A stretch of 8,602 nt of DNA from CAZFLM01 sp964519955 (GCA_964519955.1 CAZFLM010000148.1:1-8602), one strand, 5' to 3'; positions 1 through 6,699 are shown, counted from the first letter of the stretch. The notes: generated from the letters alone by a model not told the origin. A program made the numbers and translations.

Positions 1-1408
1 TCCGCTTCGCGTCGGCGTTCCCGGCGGCGGCCAGGTCGGCGACCAGGTAGGCGGGGTTCAGGAGGTACACGCCGGTGTAGAACGTGTCCGGCGTCGGCGG
101 CAGGTTGTTGGTGAACCCGGCCCACTTCTCGTCCCAGAAGCGCGGCAGGGCCCTCTCCAGCTTGGCCTTGAGCGCGGCGGCCTCGCTCTGCGCCGGGCAC
201 TTGCGGCAGTACTCCGTGAGGGGCAGGAGGAGTTGGGCGACCGTCCAGAGCTGGATGTCCTTGTGCTCGTAGCCGACATACGCGCGCGGCCAGAACTGGC
301 CGTTCGTCACGTGGGAGTTCGCGGGCCGCTGGATATCGCGCACCAGGCGGGGGACCACCTCGCCCGCCCAGTCCGTCGGCACCGTCGCCGGCTTGGTGAT
401 GCGGGAGTAGATGGGCGCCAGCATCTCGACGAAGGCGCGGCAGACCGCCACGTTGTCGTCGCCGACGGCGGGCCGCAGGTACAGGTAGGTGTCGGCGACA
501 GTGAGGTCCGTGCCGGCAGGGATGCGGTAGCACTCGGGCCGCAGGTAGCCGAACCGGTCGAAGCGCTCCACCTTCTCGCGGTACGGCGCGGCGGGCGACT
601 GCTTGCCGTCGACCTCGGCGGGCTGGAACTCGCTGACCGCCGGTCCCATGCGAACCGCGCCGCGCTGCTCACCGTCGGTGTAGCCCTGCCACGGGTTGGC
701 GGCGCCGGTCAGTTCGTACAGCCGGCTCAGCGAGGTGAAGTCCTCGAAGTAGAACACCTCGCTGCGCATCGCCAGGTCGCGGAAGTACACGATGCCCGAC
801 GCCGGGCCGCGCTGGACCATGTGCCGCACGACGTCGTGCTCCGCCCAGCCGCCGGCGCGCCGGAACTCGCAGTCGGGCAGCGGCGGCTCATCGACCGCCT
901 TGTCCTGCTTCGCGTGGATGCGCACCGTCCAGCGCACCAGGCCCGGCACGTCCTTGTACGCCGTCAGCGTCCCCGTGAAGTCGGCCCACGTGCGCGACGT
1001 GCGGATGGTCGCCGTGACCTCCCGAGCGGTCTCGCGGGACCGGAGCCCGCGGAACATCGCGAAGTCCTTCTTGGGCCTCTTGTGCTCGTAGCCGACGAAC
1101 GTGCCGTAGTCGGTCACGTTGAAGCTCGGCCCGTGCGCCATCCGCGTGAAGATGGCCGCTTCCGGCGCGCCGGTTCGGGTGATGCTGATGCCCGCACCGA
1201 GCCTGCGCCCCGCCTCGGGACCGTACTCGACGGTGTACGCGCCGGTCTGGAGCGCGAACGCGCGCGCGTCGCTGCGCAAGAGGCGCACTGCGGCGGGCTG
1301 GCCCGAGGCGCGAGCGGCCAGCAGCAGGGCCACGAGCGCGCACCCCGTGAGGCGCAGACCAGGCCCGCACCGGTGGGCGCCCATCACCGGGCGATGGTCC
1401 ATCGCCAT
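1..1408 (-). CDS. Secreted protein of unknown family, partial (3' end outside window)
   Basis: The minus-strand frame stays open from 1408 through the left edge, giving 469 codons and no stop, so the protein is C-terminally incomplete here. Residues about 1-19 are a charged n-region, 20-33 are hydrophobic (LTGCALVALLLAAR), and ARASG gives a plausible signal-peptidase site near residue 36. The Cys at 23 lies too early in the hydrophobic run for a lipobox. The first half, with alternating hydrophobic residues and many Thr/Arg strands, looks beta-rich. After about residue 330 it becomes helical and aromatic-rich (FWPRAYVGYEHKDIQLW; NNLPPTPDTFYTGVYLLNPAYL). This beta-sandwich followed by helical part resembles (alpha/alpha)-barrel glycoside hydrolases, but I recognise no catalytic motif, so function is inferred only. 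In-frame starts exist at 1408, 1402, 1387 (GTG) and 1384. I prefer 1408 because AAGGG lies 5 nt upstream. The gene overlaps the end of the acetyltransferase gene by 25 nt, suggesting co-translation. Confidence 0.75.
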   Translation of the reverse strand, partial: MAMDHRPVMGAHRCGPGLRLTGCALVALLLAARASGQPAAVRLLRSDARAFALQTGAYTVEYGPEAGRRLGAGISITRTGAPEAAIFTRMAHGPSFNVTDYGTFVGYEHKRPKKDFAMFRGLRSRETAREVTATIRTSRTWADFTGTLTAYKDVPGLVRWTVRIHAKQDKAVDEPPLPDCEFRRAGGWAEHDVVRHMVQRGPASGIVYFRDLAMRSEVFYFEDFTSLSRLYELTGAANPWQGYTDGEQRGAVRMGPAVSEFQPAEVDGKQSPAAPYREKVERFDRFGYLRPECYRIPAGTDLTVADTYLYLRPAVGDDNVAVCRAFVEMLAPIYSRITKPATVPTDWAGEVVPRLVRDIQRPANSHVTNGQFWPRAYVGYEHKDIQLWTVAQLLLPLTEYCRKCPAQSEAAALKAKLERALPRFWDEKWAGFTNNLPPTPDTFYTGVYLLNPAYLVADLAAAGNADAKR

Positions 1409-1905
1409 ATGCGCCCTTCTTCGGGGTGATCGTCCTCGCCGGCGAAGGTGAAGCCGCACTTGCGGAGGACAGCCGTCGAGGGCGAGTCGCCAGGCTGCGT
1501 GCAGGCGGTGACGGCCAGAACCCGCGGACACTCGAACGCCTGCGCCACGAGTGCGGCCGCTGCCTCCGTGGCGAACCCTCGGCATCGATAGGCCGTGGCG
1601 ATGCCGTAGCCGATCTCGACGCGGCCTTCGGCATCGGGCGAGCCCTTGAACCCACACCCGCCGATCAGCACCGCCTCCTCGGTCAGCTCGCAACCACGCA
1701 TCACGTTCCACTCGGCATCGTCGGTGCCCTCGAAGCGCTGCGCCGTATCGAGGAACCACGGCAGCACCTCAGGCGTCTCGAGCCAACCCGCCGCCACCTG
1801 GACCCCGCATGCGGCCGAGAACGCCGCGGCACCCTCGATCAACTTGAGGATGCGATCGGCGCCATACGGGACGAGACTCATGCGTCCGGTCGGAATGATC
1901 TCCAT
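1384..1905 (-). CDS. GNAT-family N-acetyltransferase (RimJ/RimL-like)
   Basis: This 173-residue protein has the length and layout of the Acetyltransf_3 branch of GNAT enzymes, which move an acetyl group from acetyl-CoA to an amine. In this branch the acceptor may be a protein N-terminus, an antibiotic or another small molecule. The N-terminal strand TGRMSLVP is typical. The acetyl-CoA pyrophosphate loop is YRCRGFAT (residues 106-113, fitting R-x-x-G-x-A), preceded by VEIGYGIA. The later helix-strand element DSPSTAVLRKCGF (140-152) matches the usual N-x-x-S-x-x-V-L-x-K-x-G-F motif. No signal peptide is seen, so it is cytoplasmic. A GTG at 1917 would add four residues, but that start would lie on the GGAGG element serving the ATG at 1905, so I choose 1905. 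The substrate cannot be told from sequence. It sits between two exported sugar-type proteins, 67 bp after the oxidoreductase, and overlaps the next gene by 25 nt. Confidence 0.88.
   Translation of the reverse strand: MEIIPTGRMSLVPYGADRILKLIEGAAAFSAACGVQVAAGWLETPEVLPWFLDTAQRFEGTDDAEWNVMRGCELTEEAVLIGGCGFKGSPDAEGRVEIGYGIATAYRCRGFATEAAAALVAQAFECPRVLAVTACTQPGDSPSTAVLRKCGFTFAGEDDHPEEGRIWRWTIAR
1414..1420 (-). promoter_or_regulatory. Ribosome binding site favouring the 1408 start of the secreted protein
   Basis: On the minus strand AGAAGGG ends 5 nt before the ATG at 1408. The alternative ATG at 1384, which overlaps the acetyltransferase stop as TGATG, has no purine-rich Shine-Dalgarno stretch. The site lies inside the acetyltransferase coding region. 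Confidence 0.5.
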
Positions 1906-1910
1906 GAAGT

Positions 1911-1915
1911 CCTCC
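1911..1915 (-). promoter_or_regulatory. Shine-Dalgarno GGAGG fixing the acetyltransferase start
   Basis: GGAGG on the minus strand is followed by five bases (ACTTC) and then the ATG at 1905. It argues against the in-frame GTG at 1917, whose codon abuts this element. Confidence 0.7.
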
Positions 1916-1917
1916 AC

Positions 1918-1931
1918 GCGCTCCTGAGCGC
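1918..1931 (-). repeat. Small inverted repeat in the oxidoreductase-acetyltransferase gap
   Basis: GCGCTC and GAGCGC are perfectly complementary with only CT between them; as RNA it would form about five pairs with a four-base loop. It ends two bases upstream of the GGAGG of the acetyltransferase gene. The rest of this 55-67 bp gap shows no promoter I can support. It could be a weak processing or attenuation hairpin, or chance in GC-rich DNA. Confidence 0.35.
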
Positions 1932-1972
1932 ACTGCAGCAGGATGCCGCTCGGCTGTGCGCCGCGCCACCGT

Positions 1973-3247
1973 CTACCCCAGCCGCCACGGCGCGCGCATC
2001 GGCCGGCTCAGCATCCGTGCCGCCGCCTCGTCGCCCACGATGCGCTCGGCCACGTGGTCCCAGCGGATGCGGCGGCCGGTGCGGATGGCGATGTCCGAGA
2101 GGTGGCTCACGGTGTCGGAGTACACCGCCCCGTCGATGGTGCTGGCCGGCCGGATGCCCGTGCGCACGCCCTCGATGAAGTTGGCGCCGTGGTTCGCGTC
2201 GACGGCGAGCCGCCTCTCGCCAGGGCGCGGCTTCTCGTCCTTCAGGCTGGGCGGGTCCAGCAGGCGCACGCCACCGCGCGAGACGGCGATCGTGCCCCTC
2301 TCCCCGATGAACGTGGTGCGGTCCTCGCCGGGGCCCCGAAAGCGGAACAGCTTGCCGTCCGCGAACTTGCCGCGCACGTCCCACACCATCGCGGTGTCGA
2401 ACAGGCCGTACGAGGGGAAGACCCCCGTTCCCTCGAACTCCACCGGCACGCTCTCCGGGCAGTCGCCCAGCGCCCACACCATGATGTCGAGCGGATGCGC
2501 GCCCCAGCCGGCGATGTAGCCCAGCGCGAAGTCCGAGACGTGGTAGGAGCCGTTCGGCGTGCAGCGGTCGACCGTGTACGGCGCTTCGGGCGCGGGCCCG
2601 AGGTACAGGTCGTAGTCGAGCCCATCGGGCACGGACGCCGGGGTCGTCGAGCCGCCCTGGATGCCGCCGGGACTGTCCACCTCCACGGCCTTCAGCTTGC
2701 CGAGGTGGCCGTTCAGCACCAGCTCACACGCCCAGCGCATGTGGTCCTGGGAGCGCTGCTGCGTGCCGTACTGGAACGTGACCCCGTGGCGCCGCACGGC
2801 CTCGCGCAGCGCGTGATCGGCGGCCACGCTGATGCCCAGCGGCTTCTCCACGTAGACGCTCTTGCCGTGGCGCACCGCCTCCAGCGCCGCCAGCACGTGC
2901 CAGTGGTCCGGCGTCGCCACGACCACCGCGTCGATGCCGGGGTCCGCGCACAGGTCGCGGAAGTCGGCGTACGCCTTGCAGCCCGTCGCGCCGTAGTGAG
3001 CGTCGATGCGGGCCGCCGTGCCCTCGCGGCGCGAGCGGAAGCAATCGGCCACCGCGACGCTGCGGCACTCGCCGATGCCGAGGAACCCGTTCAGCAGGTC
3101 CGTCCCCCGCCCGCCGACGCCGATATGGCCGAGCGTCACCACCTTGCTCGGCGCCCGCGCGCCGAGCGCCCGCGCCGGCACGATCTCCGGCAGCAATGCC
3201 GCTCCGAGCACCATCCCGCTATGTCTCACGAACTCGCGTCGGTTCAT
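1973..3247 (-). CDS. Gfo/Idh/MocA family oxidoreductase with Tat signal
   Basis: This 424-residue protein is an NAD(P)-dependent dehydrogenase of the glucose-fructose oxidoreductase / inositol dehydrogenase / MocA family, which oxidises or reduces sugars and cyclitols. The N-terminus NRREFVRHSG followed by a hydrophobic stretch and ARALGA is a twin-arginine signal, so export folded with its cofactor is likely. The Rossmann fold starts at residue 36, with GVGGRG (43-48) for the dinucleotide and Asp68 (VAVAD) after the second strand. VVVATPDHWHVLAALEAVRHGKSVYVEKPL (about 108-137) contains the family signature EKP at 134-136. The C-terminal half carries GWGAHPLDIMVWALG, in the region where this family places its substrate-binding His and Asp, and ends with RPMRAPWRL, common in the exported branch. 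The start is supported by GAGGGAG 6 nt upstream. It follows the ThuA-like gene by 106 bp in the same direction. The exact substrate is unknown. Confidence 0.95.
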   Translation of the reverse strand: MNRREFVRHSGMVLGAALLPEIVPARALGARAPSKVVTLGHIGVGGRGTDLLNGFLGIGECRSVAVADCFRSRREGTAARIDAHYGATGCKAYADFRDLCADPGIDAVVVATPDHWHVLAALEAVRHGKSVYVEKPLGISVAADHALREAVRRHGVTFQYGTQQRSQDHMRWACELVLNGHLGKLKAVEVDSPGGIQGGSTTPASVPDGLDYDLYLGPAPEAPYTVDRCTPNGSYHVSDFALGYIAGWGAHPLDIMVWALGDCPESVPVEFEGTGVFPSYGLFDTAMVWDVRGKFADGKLFRFRGPGEDRTTFIGERGTIAVSRGGVRLLDPPSLKDEKPRPGERRLAVDANHGANFIEGVRTGIRPASTIDGAVYSDTVSHLSDIAIRTGRRIRWDHVAERIVGDEAAARMLSRPMRAPWRLG

Positions 3248-3253
3248 GTGTCA

Positions 3254-3260
3254 CTCCCTC
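3254..3260 (-). promoter_or_regulatory. Ribosome binding site of the oxidoreductase gene
   Basis: GAGGGAG on the minus strand lies 6 nt before the ATG at 3247 and supports this start, which is also the one that keeps the twin-arginine motif. Confidence 0.7.
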
Positions 3261-3272
3261 TCGCGCGGTGCT

Positions 3273-3302
3273 CACCCTGGAGGGTGGCGCTCCGTCGCCA
3301 CC
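3273..3302 (-). promoter_or_regulatory. Two mutually exclusive hairpins in the leader of the oxidoreductase gene
   Basis: In plus-strand coordinates, CACCCT (3273-3278) pairs with AGGGTG (3281-3286), and GGTGGCG (3283-3289) pairs with CGCCACC (3296-3302). The two stems share 3283-3286, so only one can be complete at a time. They lie 26-55 nt upstream of the ATG at 3247, just before the Shine-Dalgarno. This is the geometry of a simple leader switch or processing signal, but no ligand domain or leader peptide is visible and chance is possible in DNA this GC-rich. Confidence 0.4.
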
Positions 3303-3327
3303 GCCCGTGCGGTACAACGCTGCGGTG

Positions 3328-3349
3328 GGGCGGGCGTCGCCGCCCGCCC
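3328..3349 (-). terminator. Strong GC hairpin just after the ThuA-like gene (terminator-like, no T-run)
   Basis: GGGCGGGCG (3328-3336) and CGCCCGCCC (3341-3349) form a perfect 9-bp stem with a four-base loop. The hairpin begins four bases after the TAG at 3354-3356. No T-rich tract follows on the minus strand, so it may be a U-less terminator, a partial terminator reducing read-through into the oxidoreductase gene, or an mRNA 3'-end stabiliser. Confidence 0.5.
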
Positions 3350-3353
3350 GGGC

Positions 3354-6300
3354 CTACTTCCCGCCCAGCGCTGCCGGCAGCCTGCTGTAGATCCCCAGCT
3401 CACGGATGGCCGGGCTCTGGCCGTAGTACCCCGTGATGCGCAGCCCGACTGTCGAGCAGCGCGTCGGCGGCAAATCGACCTGCAGCCAGTTCGCGGTGTA
3501 CTGGGCGTTCTCGACCGTCTTGACCAGCTTGCCGTCGAGCAGCACCTCGAAGTCGCGCGGCGCGTACTGGTGGTGCACGTGCCCCTGGATGCGCAGCACG
3601 GACACCACCGCCGGCTCAGCCAGCCGCACCTCGATCGCGTAGAGCTTCTGGTTGTCGACCTCGTCCCAGTACGTCGCTGGGTCGCCGTCGATGGCAGCCT
3701 GGGGACCCGAGCCGGCACCGTCCGGGTAGAGACCGTCGAGGTTCGTCGCCGTCGCGCCGCTGGCCAGGTTCTCCGCCCGGCTGATGTTCGAGAGGACTGC
3801 CGCGGCCCGCCCGCTCAGCTCCGCGTTCGTCGAGGAAGCGAAGCGCCGCGCCACCGCCTCCGCCTCGGCCTTGTGCCGCCTCCAGATGGCGCCTGCAACC
3901 TGCAGCGCAGCCAGGGCAGCCTCGTCGCGAACCGCCTCCTCATCCGCGCCGGCCGATGCGACGGTCAGGGCATCGAGGCACGGCGCCTTGCCGAGTGCGG
4001 AGACCAGCGCCTTCCGCTCGTCCGGCGTCGCGGCGACGGCAAGCGCCTCCCGGAGCGCGGCGACGGTCTTCTCAGGCTGGTCCTTGCCGAGCGACGCCAA
4101 CTGGGCCACACCGCGGAGCGCGAGGGTCCGCGCCACCCCATCGGACGCGACCTTGGCGGCGGCGAGCAGGTCGCCCAGCGGCTCGGCGTCCGGCCAGCCG
4201 GCCAGGGCCCTGACTGCCGCCTGGCGCTGCTGCGGGTCGTCCGACTTCAGCGCTCCGCGCAGGAGCGGCAGGGCATCGCGGCCGCCCACAGCGCCAAGGA
4301 CGTTCAGCAGCGACACGCGCACCGGTCCGGCGGCGGTGGCGAGCGCGGCGCGCACTGCGGCCGTGGTCTTCGATCGCGAGCAGAGAGCCGCGACCGCGGC
4401 TTCGACCTCGCCGCGGTCCTCGTCGCTCGCCGCGGCCAGGACGCGCAACAGCGCGCCGATATCGCCCGCGGCGCCCAGCGCCCCGATCGCGGCGGCGGCC
4501 TCGGAGCGGGCGGCGGGCTGGCGCTCGGCCATGCGGATGAGCGCGGGCACGGCGGAGCGGGCGGACCGCGCCACGATGACGCGGATCATCTCACGCTGGG
4601 CGGCGGGCTGCGCCTTCGCCGCCGCCGCGATGGCCAGATCGGTCCCGGCGCCCGACAGGCGCTCCAGCGCCGCACGCGCAGCGCCTCGGATGCTCGCGTC
4701 AGCGCTGGCGGCGGCTCCGGCCAGAACGGGCACCTCCGCCGCACCGCCGAGCGCTCCGAGCGCGCCGAGCGCGGCCAGCCGAACGGCAGGTTCGTTGCTC
4801 GACGCAGCACGCGATACAGCCGCAAGCGCGGAGCGCTCGCCCCTGGCGGCGATGGCGGCGAGCACCAGAGGCTGCACATCGGCGGGCAGGCGCTCGACCT
4901 GGCTGGCGGCTGCACGGAGCGCGGCCGCGTCGGAGCCCAGGAGCGTGCCGGCAGCCCGGCGCAGCGCGGCATCCGCGCCACGCAGCGCTCCGAGCAACAG
5001 CGCCGCGCGACCCGCCTTGTCGACCCGAACCAGCCCGGTGAAGGCGGCGGACCGCACCGCGGCCGCGTTGGCGGGGCGGAGCATCGAACGGTACACACGC
5101 AGGGCTTGCGCCGCATGGCCGCGAGCGGCGAGACCGTCTGCGCACTTCACCAGTGCGAGCGAGCGCTCGAACCGCAGGGCTCCGGACGCCGGCCTGGCAT
5201 GGTCCAGAGCCGCCAGCGCCTCGGGGGTGCCGATCCGACCGAGCGCGGCCAGCGCTGCCGCGGCGGTGGCGGCGTCCGCACTGCCGGTCAGCGCGGCGAG
5301 GGTCGGGACAGACGCCGCATCGCGCCGCACCCCGAGCGAGTTCACGATGCCGGCGCGCGCTGGGCCAGACGACCGCGCGAGAGCCGTCCGAAGTGCGCTG
5401 AGCGCCTGGGGCCCGGGAATGCGCTCCAGGGCCATGCGGGCGAAGGTTGCGAGGGTAGGTTCGTCGAGCAGCCGGGCGAGGACGGGGACCTCCGCGTTCG
5501 TCCCGACCAGCGCGAGCGTGCGGCACGCGGCCTGGCGCCCATCCGGCGTCGCGCCGGCATCGGCGGCCAATGCAGCCAGTCTCGCCGCGAGCGCCGCCGC
5601 CGGCGGCGTCCCCGCGAGGCGCCCGGCGTGGTACTCCAGCATCCAGAGCGGCTCGCGCCGGTCGCCCGCCTTGTAGCCGCGCACCTGGCCGAGCACCAGA
5701 TCGAGCTGGGCGGCATCGAGGAACGAAGCGGGCGGGGGCAGCGTCACCTTGCCGGTCGCGGCCCACTCGGCGCCCCGGCAGAGCAGCGCCCCGAAGCCCG
5801 CGCTCTGCATCGCTGCCGCGTCGTGGCCCAGGACCAGGCTGAACGTGCGGCCCTTGCCGAAGCTGGAGACGAGCGCGACCGGCTCGTCCTGCCCCGAGCC
5901 GCCGGTCTCCGCCGCGGAGAAGGCCGATGCGATCGGCGCAGCGCCCGAGCCGAGGCCCGTCCGATGCCACAGCTCGTCGCGCGTGAGGAAGATCCGCAGC
6001 CCGTGCGTAACCGGGTGGCTGGGGTCGGTCACCTGCACGAAGAACGCGTGCTGCGCTCCGTGCCCGGTGCGGCTCATGTCCCAGAACGTCCCCACCATCT
6101 GCTGGTACTCGCGCCAGTCGTAGAAGCTGCTGCCGCCCGCGTGGACGACCACGAGGCCCTTGCCGCCGCGCACGAAGCCAAGCATGGCCGCGCGGGTCGC
6201 CTCGGGCCACTCCTTGACCGCCGCGTCGCCGAACGCGTTCCAGTTGCTGACGATGACGGAGTAGCGCGCCAGAGACGCCGCCGTGCACTGCTCGGGGTGT

Positions 6301-6515
6301 TCGGTCACGTCGACCGCGAAGCGGCCCGACTCCTCCAGGACGCGCTTCAGCGCCGGAGACGTCGACTTCCAGTCATGGTTGTTCTGGCCGGACAGCAGCA
6401 GCACCCGGACCTTGGCCACGGGGCTCCGGCCGGACGCGGCGGCTGGGAGCCACTGGAGGAGGGTGAGGCTTGCCACCCACAGACGCAAGGACCTGCACGA
6501 TCTCGGTACAGTCAT
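3354..6515 (-). CDS. Secreted ThuA-like / HEAT-repeat / F5/8 type C (discoidin) fusion protein
   Basis: This 1053-residue protein has three parts. After a Sec signal peptide (RSCRSLR, hydrophobic LWVASLTLLQWLPAAA, cleavage near residue 28) comes a ThuA-like domain, about 35-250. It shows LLLSGQNNHDW (39-49), VVVHAGGSSFYDWREY (122-137), RDELWH and GKGRTFSLVLGHD, all typical of this glutamine-amidotransferase-fold family linked to trehalose and other sugar utilisation. From about 285 to 905 there is an Ala/Leu-rich run of HEAT-type helical pairs, each about 30 residues, giving a long solenoid for protein contacts. Residues 915-1053 (ENLASG...AAIDGDPATYWDE...REL) form an F5/8 type C beta-sandwich, usually carbohydrate-binding. 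No haem-binding CxxCH is present, unlike many planctomycete ThuA-HEAT proteins. A GTG at 6560 would add 15 polar residues before the signal peptide, but GAGGTGG sits 6 nt before the ATG at 6515. The reaction of the ThuA part is not established. It is the first gene of the minus-strand cluster. Confidence 0.93.
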   Translation of the reverse strand: MTVPRSCRSLRLWVASLTLLQWLPAAASGRSPVAKVRVLLLSGQNNHDWKSTSPALKRVLEESGRFAVDVTEHPEQCTAASLARYSVIVSNWNAFGDAAVKEWPEATRAAMLGFVRGGKGLVVVHAGGSSFYDWREYQQMVGTFWDMSRTGHGAQHAFFVQVTDPSHPVTHGLRIFLTRDELWHRTGLGSGAAPIASAFSAAETGGSGQDEPVALVSSFGKGRTFSLVLGHDAAAMQSAGFGALLCRGAEWAATGKVTLPPPASFLDAAQLDLVLGQVRGYKAGDRREPLWMLEYHAGRLAGTPPAAALAARLAALAADAGATPDGRQAACRTLALVGTNAEVPVLARLLDEPTLATFARMALERIPGPQALSALRTALARSSGPARAGIVNSLGVRRDAASVPTLAALTGSADAATAAAALAALGRIGTPEALAALDHARPASGALRFERSLALVKCADGLAARGHAAQALRVYRSMLRPANAAAVRSAAFTGLVRVDKAGRAALLLGALRGADAALRRAAGTLLGSDAAALRAAASQVERLPADVQPLVLAAIAARGERSALAAVSRAASSNEPAVRLAALGALGALGGAAEVPVLAGAAASADASIRGAARAALERLSGAGTDLAIAAAAKAQPAAQREMIRVIVARSARSAVPALIRMAERQPAARSEAAAAIGALGAAGDIGALLRVLAAASDEDRGEVEAAVAALCSRSKTTAAVRAALATAAGPVRVSLLNVLGAVGGRDALPLLRGALKSDDPQQRQAAVRALAGWPDAEPLGDLLAAAKVASDGVARTLALRGVAQLASLGKDQPEKTVAALREALAVAATPDERKALVSALGKAPCLDALTVASAGADEEAVRDEAALAALQVAGAIWRRHKAEAEAVARRFASSTNAELSGRAAAVLSNISRAENLASGATATNLDGLYPDGAGSGPQAAIDGDPATYWDEVDNQKLYAIEVRLAEPAVVSVLRIQGHVHHQYAPRDFEVLLDGKLVKTVENAQYTANWLQVDLPPTRCSTVGLRITGYYGQSPAIRELGIYSRLPAALGGK

Positions 6516-6521
6516 GTCGGA

Positions 6522-6528
6522 CCACCTC
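6522..6528 (-). promoter_or_regulatory. Ribosome binding site fixing the 6515 start of the ThuA-like gene
   Basis: GAGGTGG on the minus strand ends 6 nt before the ATG at 6515. It would be inside the coding region if the GTG at 6560 were used, and starting at 6515 places the signal peptide at the true N-terminus. Confidence 0.65.
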
Positions 6529-6607
6529 GCCGGCTCAGATGCGCACGGTGGTCCTTTCACCAGGCGACCTGGCCAATACCTGCACGAGCCCGTCTCACCG
6601 CCCGGCG

Positions 6608-6649
6608 CTTCTCCCTTCTTGCTTCTGGCTTCTGACTTCTGCCTTCTCG
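6608..6649. repeat. Six tandem heptamers, consensus CTTCTNN
   Basis: Six 7-base units run without a break: CTTCTCC, CTTCTTG, CTTCTGG, CTTCTGA, CTTCTGC, CTTCTCG. The first five bases are invariant and the last two vary, giving a pyrimidine-rich tract (AGAAG on the other strand). Intergenic heptamer arrays are known in cyanobacteria as short tandemly repeated repetitive sequences; kinship with those is not shown. The array ends 8 bp before the TATACT element of the aspartokinase leader. Confidence 0.85.
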
Positions 6650-6654
6650 CACCG

Positions 6655-6672
6655 CAGTATACTGATCGGTAT
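6655..6672. promoter_or_regulatory. Overlapping palindromes with a -10-like TATACT in the divergent promoter region
   Basis: CAGTATACTG (6655-6664) is a perfect 10-bp palindrome. ATACTGATCGGTAT (6659-6672) is a second palindrome with one mismatched pair. TATACT (6658-6663) fits a sigma-70 -10 box for the aspartokinase gene, with a leader of about 40 nt. Because the first palindrome is symmetric the same hexamer also reads on the minus strand. No good -35 is seen at 16-18 bp on either side; the nearest plus-strand match (CTGACT, 6632-6637) is 20 bp away, inside the heptamer array. The second palindrome has the size and symmetry of a TetR-type operator, but no regulator gene is in the window. 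Confidence 0.5.
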
Positions 6673-6690
6673 GCCGTGATGGCGGCAAAG

Positions 6691-6699
6691 GGAGGAAGG
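6691..6699 (+). promoter_or_regulatory. Purine-rich ribosome binding region of the aspartate kinase gene
   Basis: GGAGGAAGG ends 8 nt before the ATG at 6708. A second AGGAG at 6701-6705 is only two bases from the start and probably too close to work. The start codon overlaps the stop of a 10-codon open frame (6679-6711) as ATGA. Confidence 0.55.

Noticed and set aside
233..1429. A 398-codon plus-strand open frame at the left end
   Set aside because: Composition is Arg/Ala/Val/His-rich without motifs; the minus-strand frame gives a signal peptide and a protein-like sequence along the whole length.
6516..6560. GTG start at 6560 for the ThuA-like gene
   Set aside because: It has no good ribosome binding site and would put 15 polar residues before the signal peptide; the ATG at 6515 has GAGGTGG at proper spacing.
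3006..6635. A 1209-codon plus-strand open frame opposite the ThuA and oxidoreductase genes
   Set aside because: It mirrors the codon structure of the Ala-rich minus-strand gene, is dominated by Arg/Gly/Ala/Gln with no domain motif, and the opposite strand encodes recognisable proteins with signal peptides and ribosome binding sites.
6608..6649. CRISPR array
   Set aside because: Units are 7 bases in direct tandem with no spacers and no cas genes nearby.
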